From assembly GCF_000695625.1 (NCBI RefSeq), contig NZ_JMQI01000011.1, positions 186,001-250,000 of the forward strand: a stretch of 64,000 bases of DNA, in the 5' to 3' direction. Positions 1 through 8,771 of the stretch are shown piece after piece. Numbering within the stretch: position 1 is the first letter of the stretch; each line of letters starts with the position of its first letter. A program made the position numbers and the translations under genes. The stretch comes from Amycolatopsis rifamycinica (lineage in GTDB: Bacteria > Actinomycetota > Actinomycetes > Mycobacteriales > Pseudonocardiaceae). The notes beneath the pieces are model-generated. The model saw nothing but the letters and a program-made list of their open reading frames with translations. It did no database searches and had not been told where the DNA came from.

Positions 1-230
1 AGCCGGCCGAATCCGTCGGCGGTGCCGGGTTCGAGTACGGCGGGGTCGGGCAGCGCGGTGGCGAAGGGACTTGCGGCGGCCCAGGTCGGGATGAGCTCGG
101 GTGCGGCCGGTGCGGAGTCCGGGCAGGGGCAGCCGGACATCGTGCACGGGCGGGTGTCGTCCTTGGTCGGGTGCGTGGCGTGGACATGGTCGAGGTGGGT
201 GCAGGTGCAGCGGTGCACGATGGCGGCCAT
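1..230 (-). CDS. Cys/His-rich small protein, partial at left edge
   Basis: The frame opens at an ATG (complement of 228-230) preceded by a GGAGG ribosome site 10-11 bases upstream, and runs off the left edge without a stop, giving 76 visible residues. The N-terminus is rich in Cys and His (HRCTCTH, then CTMSGCPCPD), which suggests a small metal-binding domain. It is the next gene in the leftward AICE operon, 18 bp after the stop of its neighbour. I do not recognise the family and the true length is unknown. Confidence 0.6.
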   Translation of the reverse strand, partial: MAAIVHRCTCTHLDHVHATHPTKDDTRPCTMSGCPCPDSAPAAPELIPTWAAASPFATALPDPAVLEPGTADGFGR

Positions 231-248
231 CGAGGGGTTCCTCCGGTC

Positions 249-1040
249 TCAGTGGTAGCGGCGGGTGCACTCGGGACAGGTCCAGTGCCCGCCGGGGTGG
301 GCGTGCCAGCCGTCTTCGACGGCCAAGACGGCCAGTTCGGCGCGGGTGCCCAGCGCGGGCCCTTCGCCTTCGTCGCACCAGTCGATGAGCCAGCTGGTGT
401 CGGTGCAGGCGATCGAGGCGCAGCGCAGCGCCCATCCCGGCGAGACGGTGTCGCGGTAGATCACCGCGTCCGGCTGCAATGCGCCGCCCGGCGCGGTGCA
501 GGCCGTTTCGGCGTAGTCGGCGGCGTCGTCCCAGGTGAGGTAGCGCGCGACGGCGACGCGGCTGTGGTGGCGGATGCGCCACAGCGGTGGCCAGTCCACC
601 CACGACGTCCGTGCGGGCAGCAGCGGGCGATGCTCCCTGCAGGCGTCCCAGACCGCGTAGTTGAGCGCGGCGTAGGCCGCTTCCAGTTCCGCATCGGCGT
701 GCAATGCCTCGACCGGGCGGTCCCAGTCCAAGCCCGTGCGGCGCAGCCATTCGACCGCTTCGACGGTGTGCAGGTAGCTGGCCGGCGGGCTGACCCTCAG
801 GCCGGTGGCGGCGTGGGTGAGACACCACTCGCCGGTGAAGCGCAGCGGTTCCCCGTGCGCGAGCGGTGTCAGCAGCACCCCGGGGACCGCGGTGGTTTCG
901 CCGACTGCGGGTGCGAGCCCGTTGTGGCAGGAGACGGTCAGCGCGCGCAGCGCGCACGCGCTGGCCGGAATCGGGGTGCGCGGGCGAGCGGCGTAGCGGC
1001 GGGCGTTGCGCGCGCGGGATTCGGCCGTGGTGGCGGGCAT
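249..1040 (-). CDS. AICE operon hypothetical protein with C-terminal CPEC zinc-ribbon half
   Basis: The start chosen is the ATG at 1040, which begins the protein MPATTAESRAR; the frame stays open far upstream but there it overlaps the primase gene out of phase. The product is 263 residues. Its centre is rich in Trp and Ala, and the C-terminus ends in a CPECTRRYH motif, half of a zinc ribbon. The gap to the upstream primase-polymerase gene is 20 bp, so it is almost certainly co-transcribed. No family is recognised; a replication accessory role is only a guess from position. Confidence 0.7.
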   Translation of the reverse strand: MPATTAESRARNARRYAARPRTPIPASACALRALTVSCHNGLAPAVGETTAVPGVLLTPLAHGEPLRFTGEWCLTHAATGLRVSPPASYLHTVEAVEWLRRTGLDWDRPVEALHADAELEAAYAALNYAVWDACREHRPLLPARTSWVDWPPLWRIRHHSRVAVARYLTWDDAADYAETACTAPGGALQPDAVIYRDTVSPGWALRCASIACTDTSWLIDWCDEGEGPALGTRAELAVLAVEDGWHAHPGGHWTCPECTRRYH

Positions 1041-1060
1041 GGCGGTTTGTCCTTTCGGGT

Positions 1061-1999
1061 TCAGGCGGCGGTGCGGCGGGTGCCGGATCGGGGGGTGATC
1101 CGGCGGGGGTTGTCGATCCCGGCCGCCAGTGAGGTGTCGATGACGCCGTCGTCCTTGACGGCGGACTCCGGCGTGATCCACGACGCGACCGCGGCCCGCA
1201 GCTCGGTACGGGCGTAGTGCTCGTCCAGCAGCCCGGCGCCGACCAGCTGGCCGAGGGCGTAGGCGGCGGTGGAGAGGACCCGGTTGCGGGTCCCCGGCCG
1301 GGCCGATGCGACGCGGTCGCACTCGGCCCGTACCGCCTTGGCCGCGTACGCGCTCGGCGCGCCCACGGCGGTCTGGTCGCGCCCGGAGACGGCCGTGGTG
1401 CCGCGTTCGACGTTGGCCTGGACCAGCCAGCCGGGCAACGGCACCGGGTCGGTGTCGTCGAACAGTTCGTAGGCACCATCCGGCCGGACGCTGCCGGGAG
1501 CCATCGCGTAGCCGCCCCGGCCGCGGGTGTCGATGTGCGGGGCGATCGTCTTGACCGTGCAGCCCAGCCAGCACCCGGGCGGGACGGTGAACCACAGCTG
1601 GCGGCCGCCGCTGGGGGTGGTGGTCGTCCAGGTGTCCGGAAGCGGCCCGCCCCGGCGGGCGGCCAGCTCGACCAGCTCGGCCCACCCGTCCGGCCCGGCG
1701 GGCTCGCCGGGCTTGGGCACGTCGCAGTCGACGACGTGCAACCCGGATTTGCCCGCGTAGACCGCGACGTTGTACGGCGCGGCGGCCCACACCCGGGAGA
1801 TCACCTCGGGGTCGGTGGTGGCCAGGTGCTCGGGGAAGACGTGCCCGGCCGCGCACGGGCCGCGGCCGGGGCAGGTGTCCTGGCGGTGCCAGGCGGGCGG
1901 GAACTTGCGCCCGGGCTGGATCGGGAACACCGCCCACCCTCTGCCAGCCATCTCCAGCGCGACCCGTTCCAGGGCAGCACGGTGCGCATCACCGCTCAT
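1061..1999 (-). CDS. Bifunctional primase-polymerase (prim-pol) domain protein
   Basis: This 312-residue protein matches the N-terminal prim-pol domain common in AICEs and prophages. It opens with an ALEMAGRGWAVFPIQPG-type segment, followed by a Cys-containing loop (DTCPGRGPC), the acidic catalytic pair in LHVVDCDVP, and the HIDTRGRGGYAMAPGS segment that supplies His/Arg for nucleotide binding. Such proteins make primers and extend DNA, here probably for element replication. There is no helicase domain in this chain. The start at 1999 overlaps the upstream stop by four bases (ATGA), which argues for translational coupling and against longer starts. Confidence 0.88.
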   Translation of the reverse strand: MSGDAHRAALERVALEMAGRGWAVFPIQPGRKFPPAWHRQDTCPGRGPCAAGHVFPEHLATTDPEVISRVWAAAPYNVAVYAGKSGLHVVDCDVPKPGEPAGPDGWAELVELAARRGGPLPDTWTTTTPSGGRQLWFTVPPGCWLGCTVKTIAPHIDTRGRGGYAMAPGSVRPDGAYELFDDTDPVPLPGWLVQANVERGTTAVSGRDQTAVGAPSAYAAKAVRAECDRVASARPGTRNRVLSTAAYALGQLVGAGLLDEHYARTELRAAVASWITPESAVKDDGVIDTSLAAGIDNPRRITPRSGTRRTAA

Positions 2000-2295
2000 G
2001 CGCCGATCTCCTTTCGCCAGTCGGGCCGGGGATCCCAGGCCGCGACGTCGTGCAGGTGCACCCCGAACGCCCGCGCCAGCGCGTCGGCGACCTGGTCCAC
2101 CTCGGACACCGGCCGCTCGGCCGCGCGCAGGGCTGCTGCGAGGGCGGGCAGGGTGGCCGAGGCGTAGAACTCGCGGCCGTTCCAGGCCGCCGCGATCACC
2201 CGCCCGGCCTGGCGGGCCGGGCGGGCGCCAATCGCTTGGGTGTCGGTCAGCCACGCGGTGACCTCGGCCGCGTCGTAGTTCGTCGTGTCCGCCAC
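1996..2295 (-). CDS. Small AICE hypothetical protein (99 aa)
   Basis: A GTG start at 2295 follows a G-rich ribosome site (GGGGGTGA). The protein is acidic to neutral and predicted helical, with the segments EVTAWLTDTQAIGARPARQAGRVIA and LPALAAALRAAE-like stretches read in shorter pieces. Its stop overlaps the start of the primase-polymerase gene by four bases, so the two are translated together and it may be a replication accessory factor. No family is recognised. Confidence 0.7.
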   Translation of the reverse strand: MADTTNYDAAEVTAWLTDTQAIGARPARQAGRVIAAAWNGREFYASATLPALAAALRAAERPVSEVDQVADALARAFGVHLHDVAAWDPRPDWRKEIGA

Positions 2296-2315
2296 GCCGG
2301 TTCACCCCCGGCAGG

Positions 2316-2969
2316 TCAGCGGGTGTATTCGAGGGGCTGGCGCAGCACGTATGTGCGGTTGTTGTCCAGGTCGGCGACGATCAGCCGCATCTGCCCGAAC
2401 GAGAAGGCGACGCCGGCCAGCGCCTCCAGGTCTGTCGTCGGAACCCGGATCAGGGCTGCGGGTTCGTCATGGGTGCGCACCGAACCGGCGAGACGGCGAG
2501 CAGAGAACAGCCAGCCGGTGTGCAGCTGATACGTGGTGACGTGATGCAGCGCTAGGCGCTCGTGCACGTCCCGCACGCTGTACTCGGTGGCGTCACGGAA
2601 GTAGCCCTCTCGCAACCCCATCAGCACTATCACCCCCGCCGCCGCGAGGTCCCGACCGGCGGACGGGCCCGTTGCGGGGCCGAAGCCCATGCCGTAGGTC
2701 CAGCCGTGGGTGTCGGCCAGCTCGCGGGCGAAGGCGACGCAGTCGGCGGTGGTCGGTGTGCCGTGGGTGATGCTGGGATCTCGGGCGAGGATCACCTCGT
2801 TGACGCCGTCGCGGTCGTCGGCGACCAGCGCCGACACCGGAACCTGGTCGGTGCAGGCGTCGGCGAGCGCGGACACCACCGACTCCTGCGACGTGCCGAA
2901 TCGCGGGCGCAGGGCAGCGAACCACACGCCCGGCGCGGACGCGACTTCGGTGTACATATGGGGATTCAT
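2316..2969 (-). CDS. AICE operon hypothetical protein (217 aa)
   Basis: An ATG start at 2969 is preceded by AAAGGACG. The 217-residue soluble protein has no signal peptide or membrane segment. It contains a Gly-rich stretch (GMGFGPATGPSAG) and a C-terminal beta-rich part ending in YVLRQPLEYTR. Codon use is typical of the surrounding operon. Small inter-gene gaps on both sides place it in the leftward transcript between the primase and conjugation genes. No known domain is recognised. Confidence 0.68.
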   Translation of the reverse strand: MNPHMYTEVASAPGVWFAALRPRFGTSQESVVSALADACTDQVPVSALVADDRDGVNEVILARDPSITHGTPTTADCVAFARELADTHGWTYGMGFGPATGPSAGRDLAAAGVIVLMGLREGYFRDATEYSVRDVHERLALHHVTTYQLHTGWLFSARRLAGSVRTHDEPAALIRVPTTDLEALAGVAFSFGQMRLIVADLDNNRTYVLRQPLEYTR

Positions 2970-3083
2970 CGGGGCGTCCTTTCGGGACAGGGGACTTCAG
3001 CAGAGATTGAGCACGGCGGTGATGGCGGTGCGCTTGCGCGGTGATTCGTCTTGGCCGCCACGGCACGGCCCCGTTCGGAGCGG

Positions 3084-3533
3084 TCAGGTCCGGGTGCGGT
3101 TTTCGTGTTGGGCGAGGGCGGCCAGCAGACTGGGGATGTCCTGCTGCTCGATCCGGTTGCGGATCAGCTCGGCCGCTGCGGGGTCGGTGGTTTCGTCGAA
3201 GTTGCCGATGAGCAGCAGCAGGGCCCCGCTCGGGGTCAGGCCGCGCAGGATGAGTCGCTGGACGGTGTCGACGTCGTGGTACTTCCCGGCGATGGCGTCG
3301 AGGACGTCGAGGAAGTCCAGCCAGCGCAGCATGCGCCGGGCGACGTCGGGACCGGCGGGCAATTCGGCGGTGACCACCCCGTCGGGGAACCCGGCCGCCG
3401 GGGTGGCGTAGACCTCGACCGGGCCCAGCCCGGCCTGCTCCAGCATGGCGGCGATGGCGTCGAAATCCTCCTGTGCAGCCAGGGTCGGGTTGCCGCGATT
3501 GGGTCCCTGGGGCGGGTCGGCGGGGGTGCTCAC
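3084..3533 (-). CDS. AICE operon hypothetical protein (149 aa)
   Basis: The GTG start at 3533 overlaps the stop of the upstream gene by four bases (GTGA), supporting this start and coupling. The 149-residue product has a Pro/Gly-rich N-terminus, then helical segments such as RRMLRWLDFLDVLDAIAG and a hydrophobic SGALLLLIGNF. It is acidic overall and probably cytosolic. No family is recognised. Confidence 0.68.
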   Translation of the reverse strand: MSTPADPPQGPNRGNPTLAAQEDFDAIAAMLEQAGLGPVEVYATPAAGFPDGVVTAELPAGPDVARRMLRWLDFLDVLDAIAGKYHDVDTVQRLILRGLTPSGALLLLIGNFDETTDPAAAELIRNRIEQQDIPSLLAALAQHENRTRT

Positions 3534-3910
3534 GCGGCCACCCCCGTCGCGGTCAGGGCGCGGGTGGCGTCACGGGCAGCGCGGGCGCGGGCCTGGTCGG
3601 CGGCGCGCCAGATCACCACGGGGAATGTGCCGTCCTCGGTGGGCGTGGCGGGCCGGATCAGCGGGTCGCCGGGCCGGGCGGGGTGGGTGTAGGCGAACCA
3701 GCGCAGCCGGAAGGTCTGCGCGTCCGCGCGATCCGGGGCCGGCAGGTCCCGGCCCGGTGCGGCGGCGCGGATCATCTCCGCGGCCTGTGCGGGGCGGGTG
3801 ACGCCAACGGCGAAGATCGCGCCGGTGGGGTCGGTGAGCACGGTCGGGTGGTGCACGCGCAGGCACGCGTAGGCGTCGGTGTCGGACAGGTCGGGAGCGG
3901 GCAGGAACAT
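3530..3910 (-). CDS. AICE operon hypothetical protein (126 aa)
   Basis: The ATG start at 3910 has an AAAGGA site about ten bases upstream. The 126-residue protein carries the segment RLRWFAYTHPARPGDPLIRP and ends in an Arg/Ala-rich helix. It overlaps the next gene by four bases, so the pair is probably translationally coupled and may act together. The function is unknown. Confidence 0.66.
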   Translation of the reverse strand: MFLPAPDLSDTDAYACLRVHHPTVLTDPTGAIFAVGVTRPAQAAEMIRAAAPGRDLPAPDRADAQTFRLRWFAYTHPARPGDPLIRPATPTEDGTFPVVIWRAADQARARAARDATRALTATGVAA

Positions 3911-4051
3911 CGGAGAGTCCTTTCCGGACGGAAGAGGGCGTGCTGGTGTCGCCGGGCCGCGCAGGGCAACAGGCGCCGGCCGCGCGGCCCGCCGAAGAAC
4001 ATCGGCGGCAGCGCCGGACCCCGCCGGGGTGCCAGCCCGGCGGGCAAGGGG

Positions 4052-4537
4052 CTAGTTGAAGCGGCTGCCCGGGAGCTGGCCGGTGCGGACCAGTTCCCGG
4101 GTGTAGCGCTCGATCCGGGACCAGTTGGCGCGCACCAGCTTCTGCGCGGCCCGCTCGTACCAGCCGCCGCTGTGGGAGCCGTGGCGCTTCATCCGGCGGA
4201 ACTCGGCCCAGTCTTTCCGGGCCCCTGCCCGGGACCAGGAAAGCGCAGCGGAGCGGGACATGCCGTGATGGCGGTGCGCCCATTCCGCGCCCGCGGCCCA
4301 GCCGGCGAGCGTCATCACCAAGGCGCCGTCAACCTCGGCCGGGTCGTCGAGGTCGACGTCGGCGTGGGAGACCTGACCGGAGCCGCCCGAGAGCCGCACG
4401 TGCCGCACCTCGATCCGGGCGGCGGCGCAGCCGATCGCGTGCCCCACCTCGTGCGCGGCGAGCGCCAGGTCGGCCTCCTGCTCCTGCCGTCGACGTTCGG
4501 CCTTCTGCTCCGGCGTGGTCGAGCTGAACAAGCCCAT
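4052..4537 (-). CDS. Small HEVGH metalloprotease-like protein (M41-like fold, no ATPase)
   Basis: The ATG at 4537 is chosen because a perfect GGAGG lies six bases before it; a TTG twelve bases upstream is in frame but overlaps that site. The 161-residue protein has a charged helical N-terminus, then HEVGH at residues 29-33 in an LAAHEVGHAIG context, which is the zinc-binding helix of peptidase-M41/FtsH-type proteases. A second part (MTLAGWAAGAEWAHRHHG) resembles the following helices. The AAA module of FtsH is absent. It sits just downstream of the conjugative translocase gene. Proteolytic activity is inferred only from the motif. Confidence 0.7.
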   Translation of the reverse strand: MGLFSSTTPEQKAERRRQEQEADLALAAHEVGHAIGCAAARIEVRHVRLSGGSGQVSHADVDLDDPAEVDGALVMTLAGWAAGAEWAHRHHGMSRSAALSWSRAGARKDWAEFRRMKRHGSHSGGWYERAAQKLVRANWSRIERYTRELVRTGQLPGSRFN

Positions 4538-4607
4538 GACAACCTCCAAAAGTAACTCACGGTGACGATCGGTGGGTGCGGTGAACGACGGGATCGGAAG
4601 GGAACGG

Positions 4608-4722
4608 GCGAGGGAATCCGAGGTCGGGAAGGGAAAATTCCCTGCCGGGCGGCTTTACGGCACTCCCTATAGCTGATCAGCGCGGATGCGGTCGAAGGGA
4701 GCGAGGGAAGCGAGGGAATCCG
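4608..4722. repeat. Direct repeats GCGAGGGAATCCG, candidate clt / TraB recognition sites
   Basis: A 13-bp repeat GCGAGGGAATCCG occurs at 4608-4620 and again at 4710-4722, with a shorter GCGAGGGAA at 4701-4709 and an inverted copy (CGGATTCCCTC) ending at 4776. They fill the non-coding stretch immediately downstream of the translocase gene. In Streptomyces conjugative plasmids the cis-acting transfer locus (clt), a set of short repeats bound by the C-terminal winged helix of TraB, often lies next to traB. Assignment as clt is an inference from place and repetition. Confidence 0.45.
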
Positions 4723-4776
4723 CCCGGCTCACCCCCGGCCGGCGGCGGGGGTCGGCGAGCGCGGGCGGATTCCCTC
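4712..4776 (-). terminator. 15-bp perfect inverted repeat after traB
   Basis: GAGGGAATCCGCCCG at 4712-4726 pairs perfectly with its complement at 4762-4776, with a 35-base GC-rich loop. It begins two bases after the stop of the leftward translocase gene, the right place for a terminator or transcript-stabilising hairpin. There is no T-tract, so termination is not certain, and the element overlaps the putative clt repeats. Confidence 0.45.
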
Positions 4777-4777
4777 C

Positions 4778-7024
4778 CTAGGCGTCGGCGTCGCGGTCGG
4801 CGAGCGCCTTTCGGACACGCTCCGTGAACACGGTGAGGACACCGACCTTGGTGACCTTGACCCCCAGCTCCCCGAGCTGGGAGGCCAGCTTGTCGGCGTT
4901 GAGGCCCTGGTAGGGCCGGTAGCTGGGGGCGAGCTGGCGCAGCCGGGCCACCACGTCGGTGGCCTTGGCCTTCTCGTCGTCGCCGAGGACGTCGGCGACG
5001 TCTTCCAGCAGGTCACGGGCGGTTTCCAGCGCCTGCGCCGGGCGGGCGCCGGCCACCGGCGTGCCGGGCTTGAGCTGGGCCATGGCGCGGGCGATGACGT
5101 CGGCGGCGGCGTCCCAGCCGCGGTCGTCGTCGACCTCGACGAAGAACGTCCGCACGATCTCGAACAGCTCATCGGTCATGCCGGTGGCGACCATGGTTCC
5201 GCGGTCGACGTTGAACCGCAGCTCCGTCGCCCGGATCCCCGCGGCGAACGACCCGTCCCCGAGGAAGCCGTCGTTGGAGCGCCACGTCTTGACCGCGAAA
5301 CAGCCGTTGGCGCCGACGTTCTCCACCAGCTGCGACGGGATCGCGTCCGCCCGCGAGGACTGGGTGTCATAGACGGTGGACACGCCGGTTTTGCGGCCGC
5401 GCTTGACGATGTTGACCGCCAGCTCGGCGGCCTGCTTGCCGAACTCGCCGTGGCCGAACAGCTCGTGGCACTCGGAGAAGGCGACCAGCAGCGGGCGCAT
5501 GTCCTCGTGCTGCTGTGCGATCGCCCGGGTCAGCTTCTTGGCCCCGAGTTCAGCCAGCCGCCCCTCCCGGCGTCCGACTTCGGCATACAGGGATTCGAGG
5601 TGGTCCAGGGCGGACTCGACGTGCTCGGTGGTGGCTCCCTTCTCGTAGCGGGAGAGGCGGGGTTCGTAGGCGTCGAAGTCGCCGTTCATGGCGAACACGT
5701 GGACCCGGATTTCGGCCAGCGGGTCCAGCGCCACCCCCAGGACCATGACCCGGACGGCGTTGGACTTTCCCTGGCCAGGCTGGCCGCCGAACACCGCGTT
5801 GGACCCGGCGATCGGGATGGACACCACGTCGCCGCGCTGGGTGATCCCGATCGGGACTCCGGCAAAGACGTCGGTGGACCCTTCGTGCAGCAGCGGGTAG
5901 GGCGGGGTCGGCTTGTCCATCACGCCGGAGTCCGCGACGTAGAGGTTCAGGTACCCGGCCTTGCCGCCCTTCTCGCGTCCATAGTCCGAGGCCCACACCT
6001 CCACCGGATTCCGGTTGAGGTTCTTGGCCAGCACCTCGCGGCGGTCGGCGACCATCGTCGGCGCGACCCCCATCGGAAGGTCCACGATCGCCCGGTACCC
6101 CTTGAACGGCGCCGTGCCCTCCCGGGTCGGGTTCAGCTCGAACCGGGGAGTCCACCCCTCCTTGATCGCCTTGTTCATCGCCGGGATGCCGAGGTGGCGC
6201 AGCGCGGCGATGATCCCGTCGGCGGTGAGGAGCGTGGACGCGTCCATCCCGCCGCCGTCGGCGCGGGCCAGCCAGCCCGGGGTGGTCTCGGCGCGCCGGC
6301 CGATGTGGTGCAGCGCCGCCAGGCCGATCCACGGCGCGGCGAGCAGGAACGGACCCCACGCCACCGAGATCGCGATCGTGACCCAGCGGACCACGTCGAT
6401 CACGGCACCGAACGGGGCACCGATCATGGCGACGTCGGAGAACGAGAGGGCCAGCAGGCAGCCGATCCCGAACAGGACCACGATCGCGACCAGCACGCTC
6501 AGCAGCAGCGTCTTCGCGATCTGGACCGGGGCGTCCAGCCAGTCCATCGCGCGGCGGTGCCGTTTCTCCTTGGCCAGCTCGGCCCGCTCCTCCCAGTGCT
6601 TGAGTTCCTCGGCATCGCCGCGGGCTTCCGCGGCACGGATCAGCCGCTCGTAGCGGGAGTTGGTCTTGGCCTCCCACACCCGTTTGGCCACGATCCCGGC
6701 GCCGCCGAAGACGTAGGCGGCGTGGCGGCCGGCGAACTTCGCCGTCGCCACGGTCTTGTCGTGGGTGACCGCGGTGCGGGTGGCCTTGACCACCAGGGCG
6801 CCCTGGCGGCGGTACTCGGCATACCGCCACGCCCGCTGTGCCTGCTGGTCGGTGTAGAGGCGCCACTCCTCCTCGGAGACGATCTCGCCCTCGATCGCGG
6901 GGCCGCCCTCGGGGCGGCCGGGCAGGTGGTGGACGGTGGCCAGCTCCCCGGCCGGCCCCACGGCGGGTGTCTGCGGCGTGGTGTCGGTGATGGTCTTGTC
7001 GTCGTGGTCGTCGGTCGGGTTCAT
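4778..7024 (-). CDS. traB: TraB-like FtsK/SpoIIIE DNA translocase (conjugative transfer)
   Basis: The 748-residue protein has a hydrophilic N-terminus, two hydrophobic stretches (around residues 165-245), then a RecA-like motor with Walker A GQPGQGKS at about 414-421 and further FtsK-type motifs (DTQSSRADAIPSQ, MTDELFEIVRTFF). The C-terminal ~60 residues look like the winged-helix DNA reader of TraB (LASQLGELGVKVTKVGV). In mycelial actinomycetes this one protein moves double-stranded element DNA between cells. The ATG at 7024 (MNPTDDHDD) follows AGGAAGG; an 18-codon upstream extension looks non-coding. Repeats and a hairpin lie directly downstream. Confidence 0.9.
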   Translation of the reverse strand: MNPTDDHDDKTITDTTPQTPAVGPAGELATVHHLPGRPEGGPAIEGEIVSEEEWRLYTDQQAQRAWRYAEYRRQGALVVKATRTAVTHDKTVATAKFAGRHAAYVFGGAGIVAKRVWEAKTNSRYERLIRAAEARGDAEELKHWEERAELAKEKRHRRAMDWLDAPVQIAKTLLLSVLVAIVVLFGIGCLLALSFSDVAMIGAPFGAVIDVVRWVTIAISVAWGPFLLAAPWIGLAALHHIGRRAETTPGWLARADGGGMDASTLLTADGIIAALRHLGIPAMNKAIKEGWTPRFELNPTREGTAPFKGYRAIVDLPMGVAPTMVADRREVLAKNLNRNPVEVWASDYGREKGGKAGYLNLYVADSGVMDKPTPPYPLLHEGSTDVFAGVPIGITQRGDVVSIPIAGSNAVFGGQPGQGKSNAVRVMVLGVALDPLAEIRVHVFAMNGDFDAYEPRLSRYEKGATTEHVESALDHLESLYAEVGRREGRLAELGAKKLTRAIAQQHEDMRPLLVAFSECHELFGHGEFGKQAAELAVNIVKRGRKTGVSTVYDTQSSRADAIPSQLVENVGANGCFAVKTWRSNDGFLGDGSFAAGIRATELRFNVDRGTMVATGMTDELFEIVRTFFVEVDDDRGWDAAADVIARAMAQLKPGTPVAGARPAQALETARDLLEDVADVLGDDEKAKATDVVARLRQLAPSYRPYQGLNADKLASQLGELGVKVTKVGVLTVFTERVRKALADRDADA

Positions 7025-7138
7025 CGCTGGTGCCTTCCTGCCGTGGTGGTGCGCAGACCCGGGGCAGGCCGCAGCCACCGCCCGGCAAGCGGGGTTGCGG
7101 TGGTTGCGGCCTTGCCCGGTGGTGGTGGGGGTGAGGGG

Positions 7139-8452
7139 TCAGCCGATACGGCCGTCGCGGTAGTCGTCGCGCAGCTGGCGCGAGAACGCCTTGCCGCACT
7201 GGAGGGTGCGGCGGATGGCTTCGCCGTTGTCCGGGTCGAACCCGGCCGGCCGTTCGGCCAAGGCCTTCTTGAACTCCTCGCGCAGCTGGTCGAGGCTGCG
7301 CTTCGGCGCGGTGACCCGGGCTCGCACCGTCCGCCGTCGCGGGGCGGTGGTGGCGCGGCGGGCCGGGACCTCCCGGTCCCGCCGGGGTGGGGTGGGCTGG
7401 TCCGGGCGGGTGTCGTCCTGCTCAGCGACCGGCGGCGTGACCGGCGGTCGCTTACCGTCGAGGGTGGCGACCCCGCCGGGTCCCTCCCCCTCGCCCGGCG
7501 GGGTCGTCTCCTGCTCGGGGACGTCGCTCAGCCGCCGGAAGTGCAGCCCGGCCAGGTAGGCGGCGGCCTCATCGGCCACCGTGTCGCTGATCTCGCCCTC
7601 GGGCGCGGGGTCGACCGGCAGACCGGACACCGCCGCCGGGCGCAGCTTCCCGCGGCGCAGTTTCCCGCGGTGCAGCGTGAACCGGCCCGGCTGGAACACC
7701 AGCCGGGCGGTGCCGTCGGGGTCGATCTCGGCCACCGCGTGCGCGATCGCCGCCCGCCGCGCGGCGTCCACCCGGGCCGCGGCGACCTTGCGGGTGGCCA
7801 GCTCGGCGCGGGCCTCGGCCAGTTCCTGCCGGGCCAGCTTGCGGGCGGCCCGCTCGGCCGGCGACCGGCGCGGCGCCGCCGACACCAGCTGGTGCGCCGC
7901 CACCCCGGCGATCGAGACCAGGCCCATCACGAACCCGAGGTCCCAGCCGCCGCCCTCGGGGGTGGTGGCGCCGCGGATGACGGCGATGGCGAAGCCGACC
8001 GCGGCGAACACCCACGTCCCCAGCTGCAGCGCCCACACCGGCCGGTCCGGGGTCCGGACCCGCGAGACGTGCACGGCGATGGAGAAGGCGACCATGCCCC
8101 ACTCCGACAGCACCGGCAGCAGCCCGCCGGTGTGCCCGAGCTTCGCCGCACCCCACTGCGCCGCCGTCGGCACCGCAATGGCGGCCGAGACGATCATCAG
8201 CGGGTAAATCAGCAGATCCACCACATGCGCACCCGCCCACGCCCGCATCGCCGCCACCCGAGCGGCGCGGCGGGCACGCAGGGCGTCCCGCTCGGCCTGC
8301 GCGTCGGCCTTGTCCCGGCGGGACTCGGCCAGCTGCATTTGCGTCAGCTTCAGCTGCTGGTCCAGCCGCTGCTGCCGGTCGGCGCGGTCCTGCTCGGCCT
8401 TCAAGGCGCGGTCGGCGCGGGCCTGCTCGGCCCGGTCGCTGTACCAGCTCAT
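7139..8452 (-). CDS. SpdB-like membrane spread protein with DUF2637-type membrane region
   Basis: This 437-residue protein starts with a charged Arg/Gln coiled-coil segment (residues 1-70), followed by about four hydrophobic helices (roughly 75-190) resembling DUF2637/Spd proteins, and then a long Pro/Arg/Glu-rich cytosolic tail. The gene sits directly before traB in the operon, as spread genes do in Streptomyces elements such as pSAM2, where Spd proteins help distribute the element along the hyphae. Its start overlaps the next small membrane gene by four bases. The spread role is inferred from topology and place. Confidence 0.72.
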   Translation of the reverse strand: MSWYSDRAEQARADRALKAEQDRADRQQRLDQQLKLTQMQLAESRRDKADAQAERDALRARRAARVAAMRAWAGAHVVDLLIYPLMIVSAAIAVPTAAQWGAAKLGHTGGLLPVLSEWGMVAFSIAVHVSRVRTPDRPVWALQLGTWVFAAVGFAIAVIRGATTPEGGGWDLGFVMGLVSIAGVAAHQLVSAAPRRSPAERAARKLARQELAEARAELATRKVAAARVDAARRAAIAHAVAEIDPDGTARLVFQPGRFTLHRGKLRRGKLRPAAVSGLPVDPAPEGEISDTVADEAAAYLAGLHFRRLSDVPEQETTPPGEGEGPGGVATLDGKRPPVTPPVAEQDDTRPDQPTPPRRDREVPARRATTAPRRRTVRARVTAPKRSLDQLREEFKKALAERPAGFDPDNGEAIRRTLQCGKAFSRQLRDDYRDGRIG

Positions 8453-8769
8453 CGGGTCACCTCCTTGCGCGGCCCGGACTCGGCCGGGGACGGCTTACCG
8501 CCGTCGTCGGCGGCGGTGCCGGTGGTCAGGGCGGGTCGAGCCGGGCGGGTGGCCACCGCGACCTGGCGGGCAGTTCGGGTGGTGCGGCGCAGCCGGATCT
8601 CGTTGGCCGCCCACACCGCCGCCCACGCCAGGGAAATCAGGTCCAGCCACGGCGTGAGCAGCGCCCCGCCGATCAACGGCAGGCCCACGCCGGCCAGCTC
8701 GGCCGCGTGCGCACTGGTCCACGCCACCGCCGCTTCCTGCCGCGTGCGGCAGCGAGTGTCTCCTGCCAT
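8449..8769 (-). CDS. Small membrane protein, probable spread accessory (106 aa)
   Basis: The ATG at 8769 (MAGDTRCRTRQE) gives 106 residues. One or two hydrophobic helices (AELAGVGLPLIGGALLTPW and LISLAWAAVWAA) are followed by a basic, Pro-rich tail. It overlaps the SpdB-like gene by four bases and sits two bases from the upstream gene, so it belongs to the same cluster of membrane spread proteins. Longer starts in this frame run over the neighbour and are unlikely. Confidence 0.62.
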   Translation of the reverse strand: MAGDTRCRTRQEAAVAWTSAHAAELAGVGLPLIGGALLTPWLDLISLAWAAVWAANEIRLRRTTRTARQVAVATRPARPALTTGTAADDGGKPSPAESGPRKEVTR

Positions 8770-8771
8770 GC

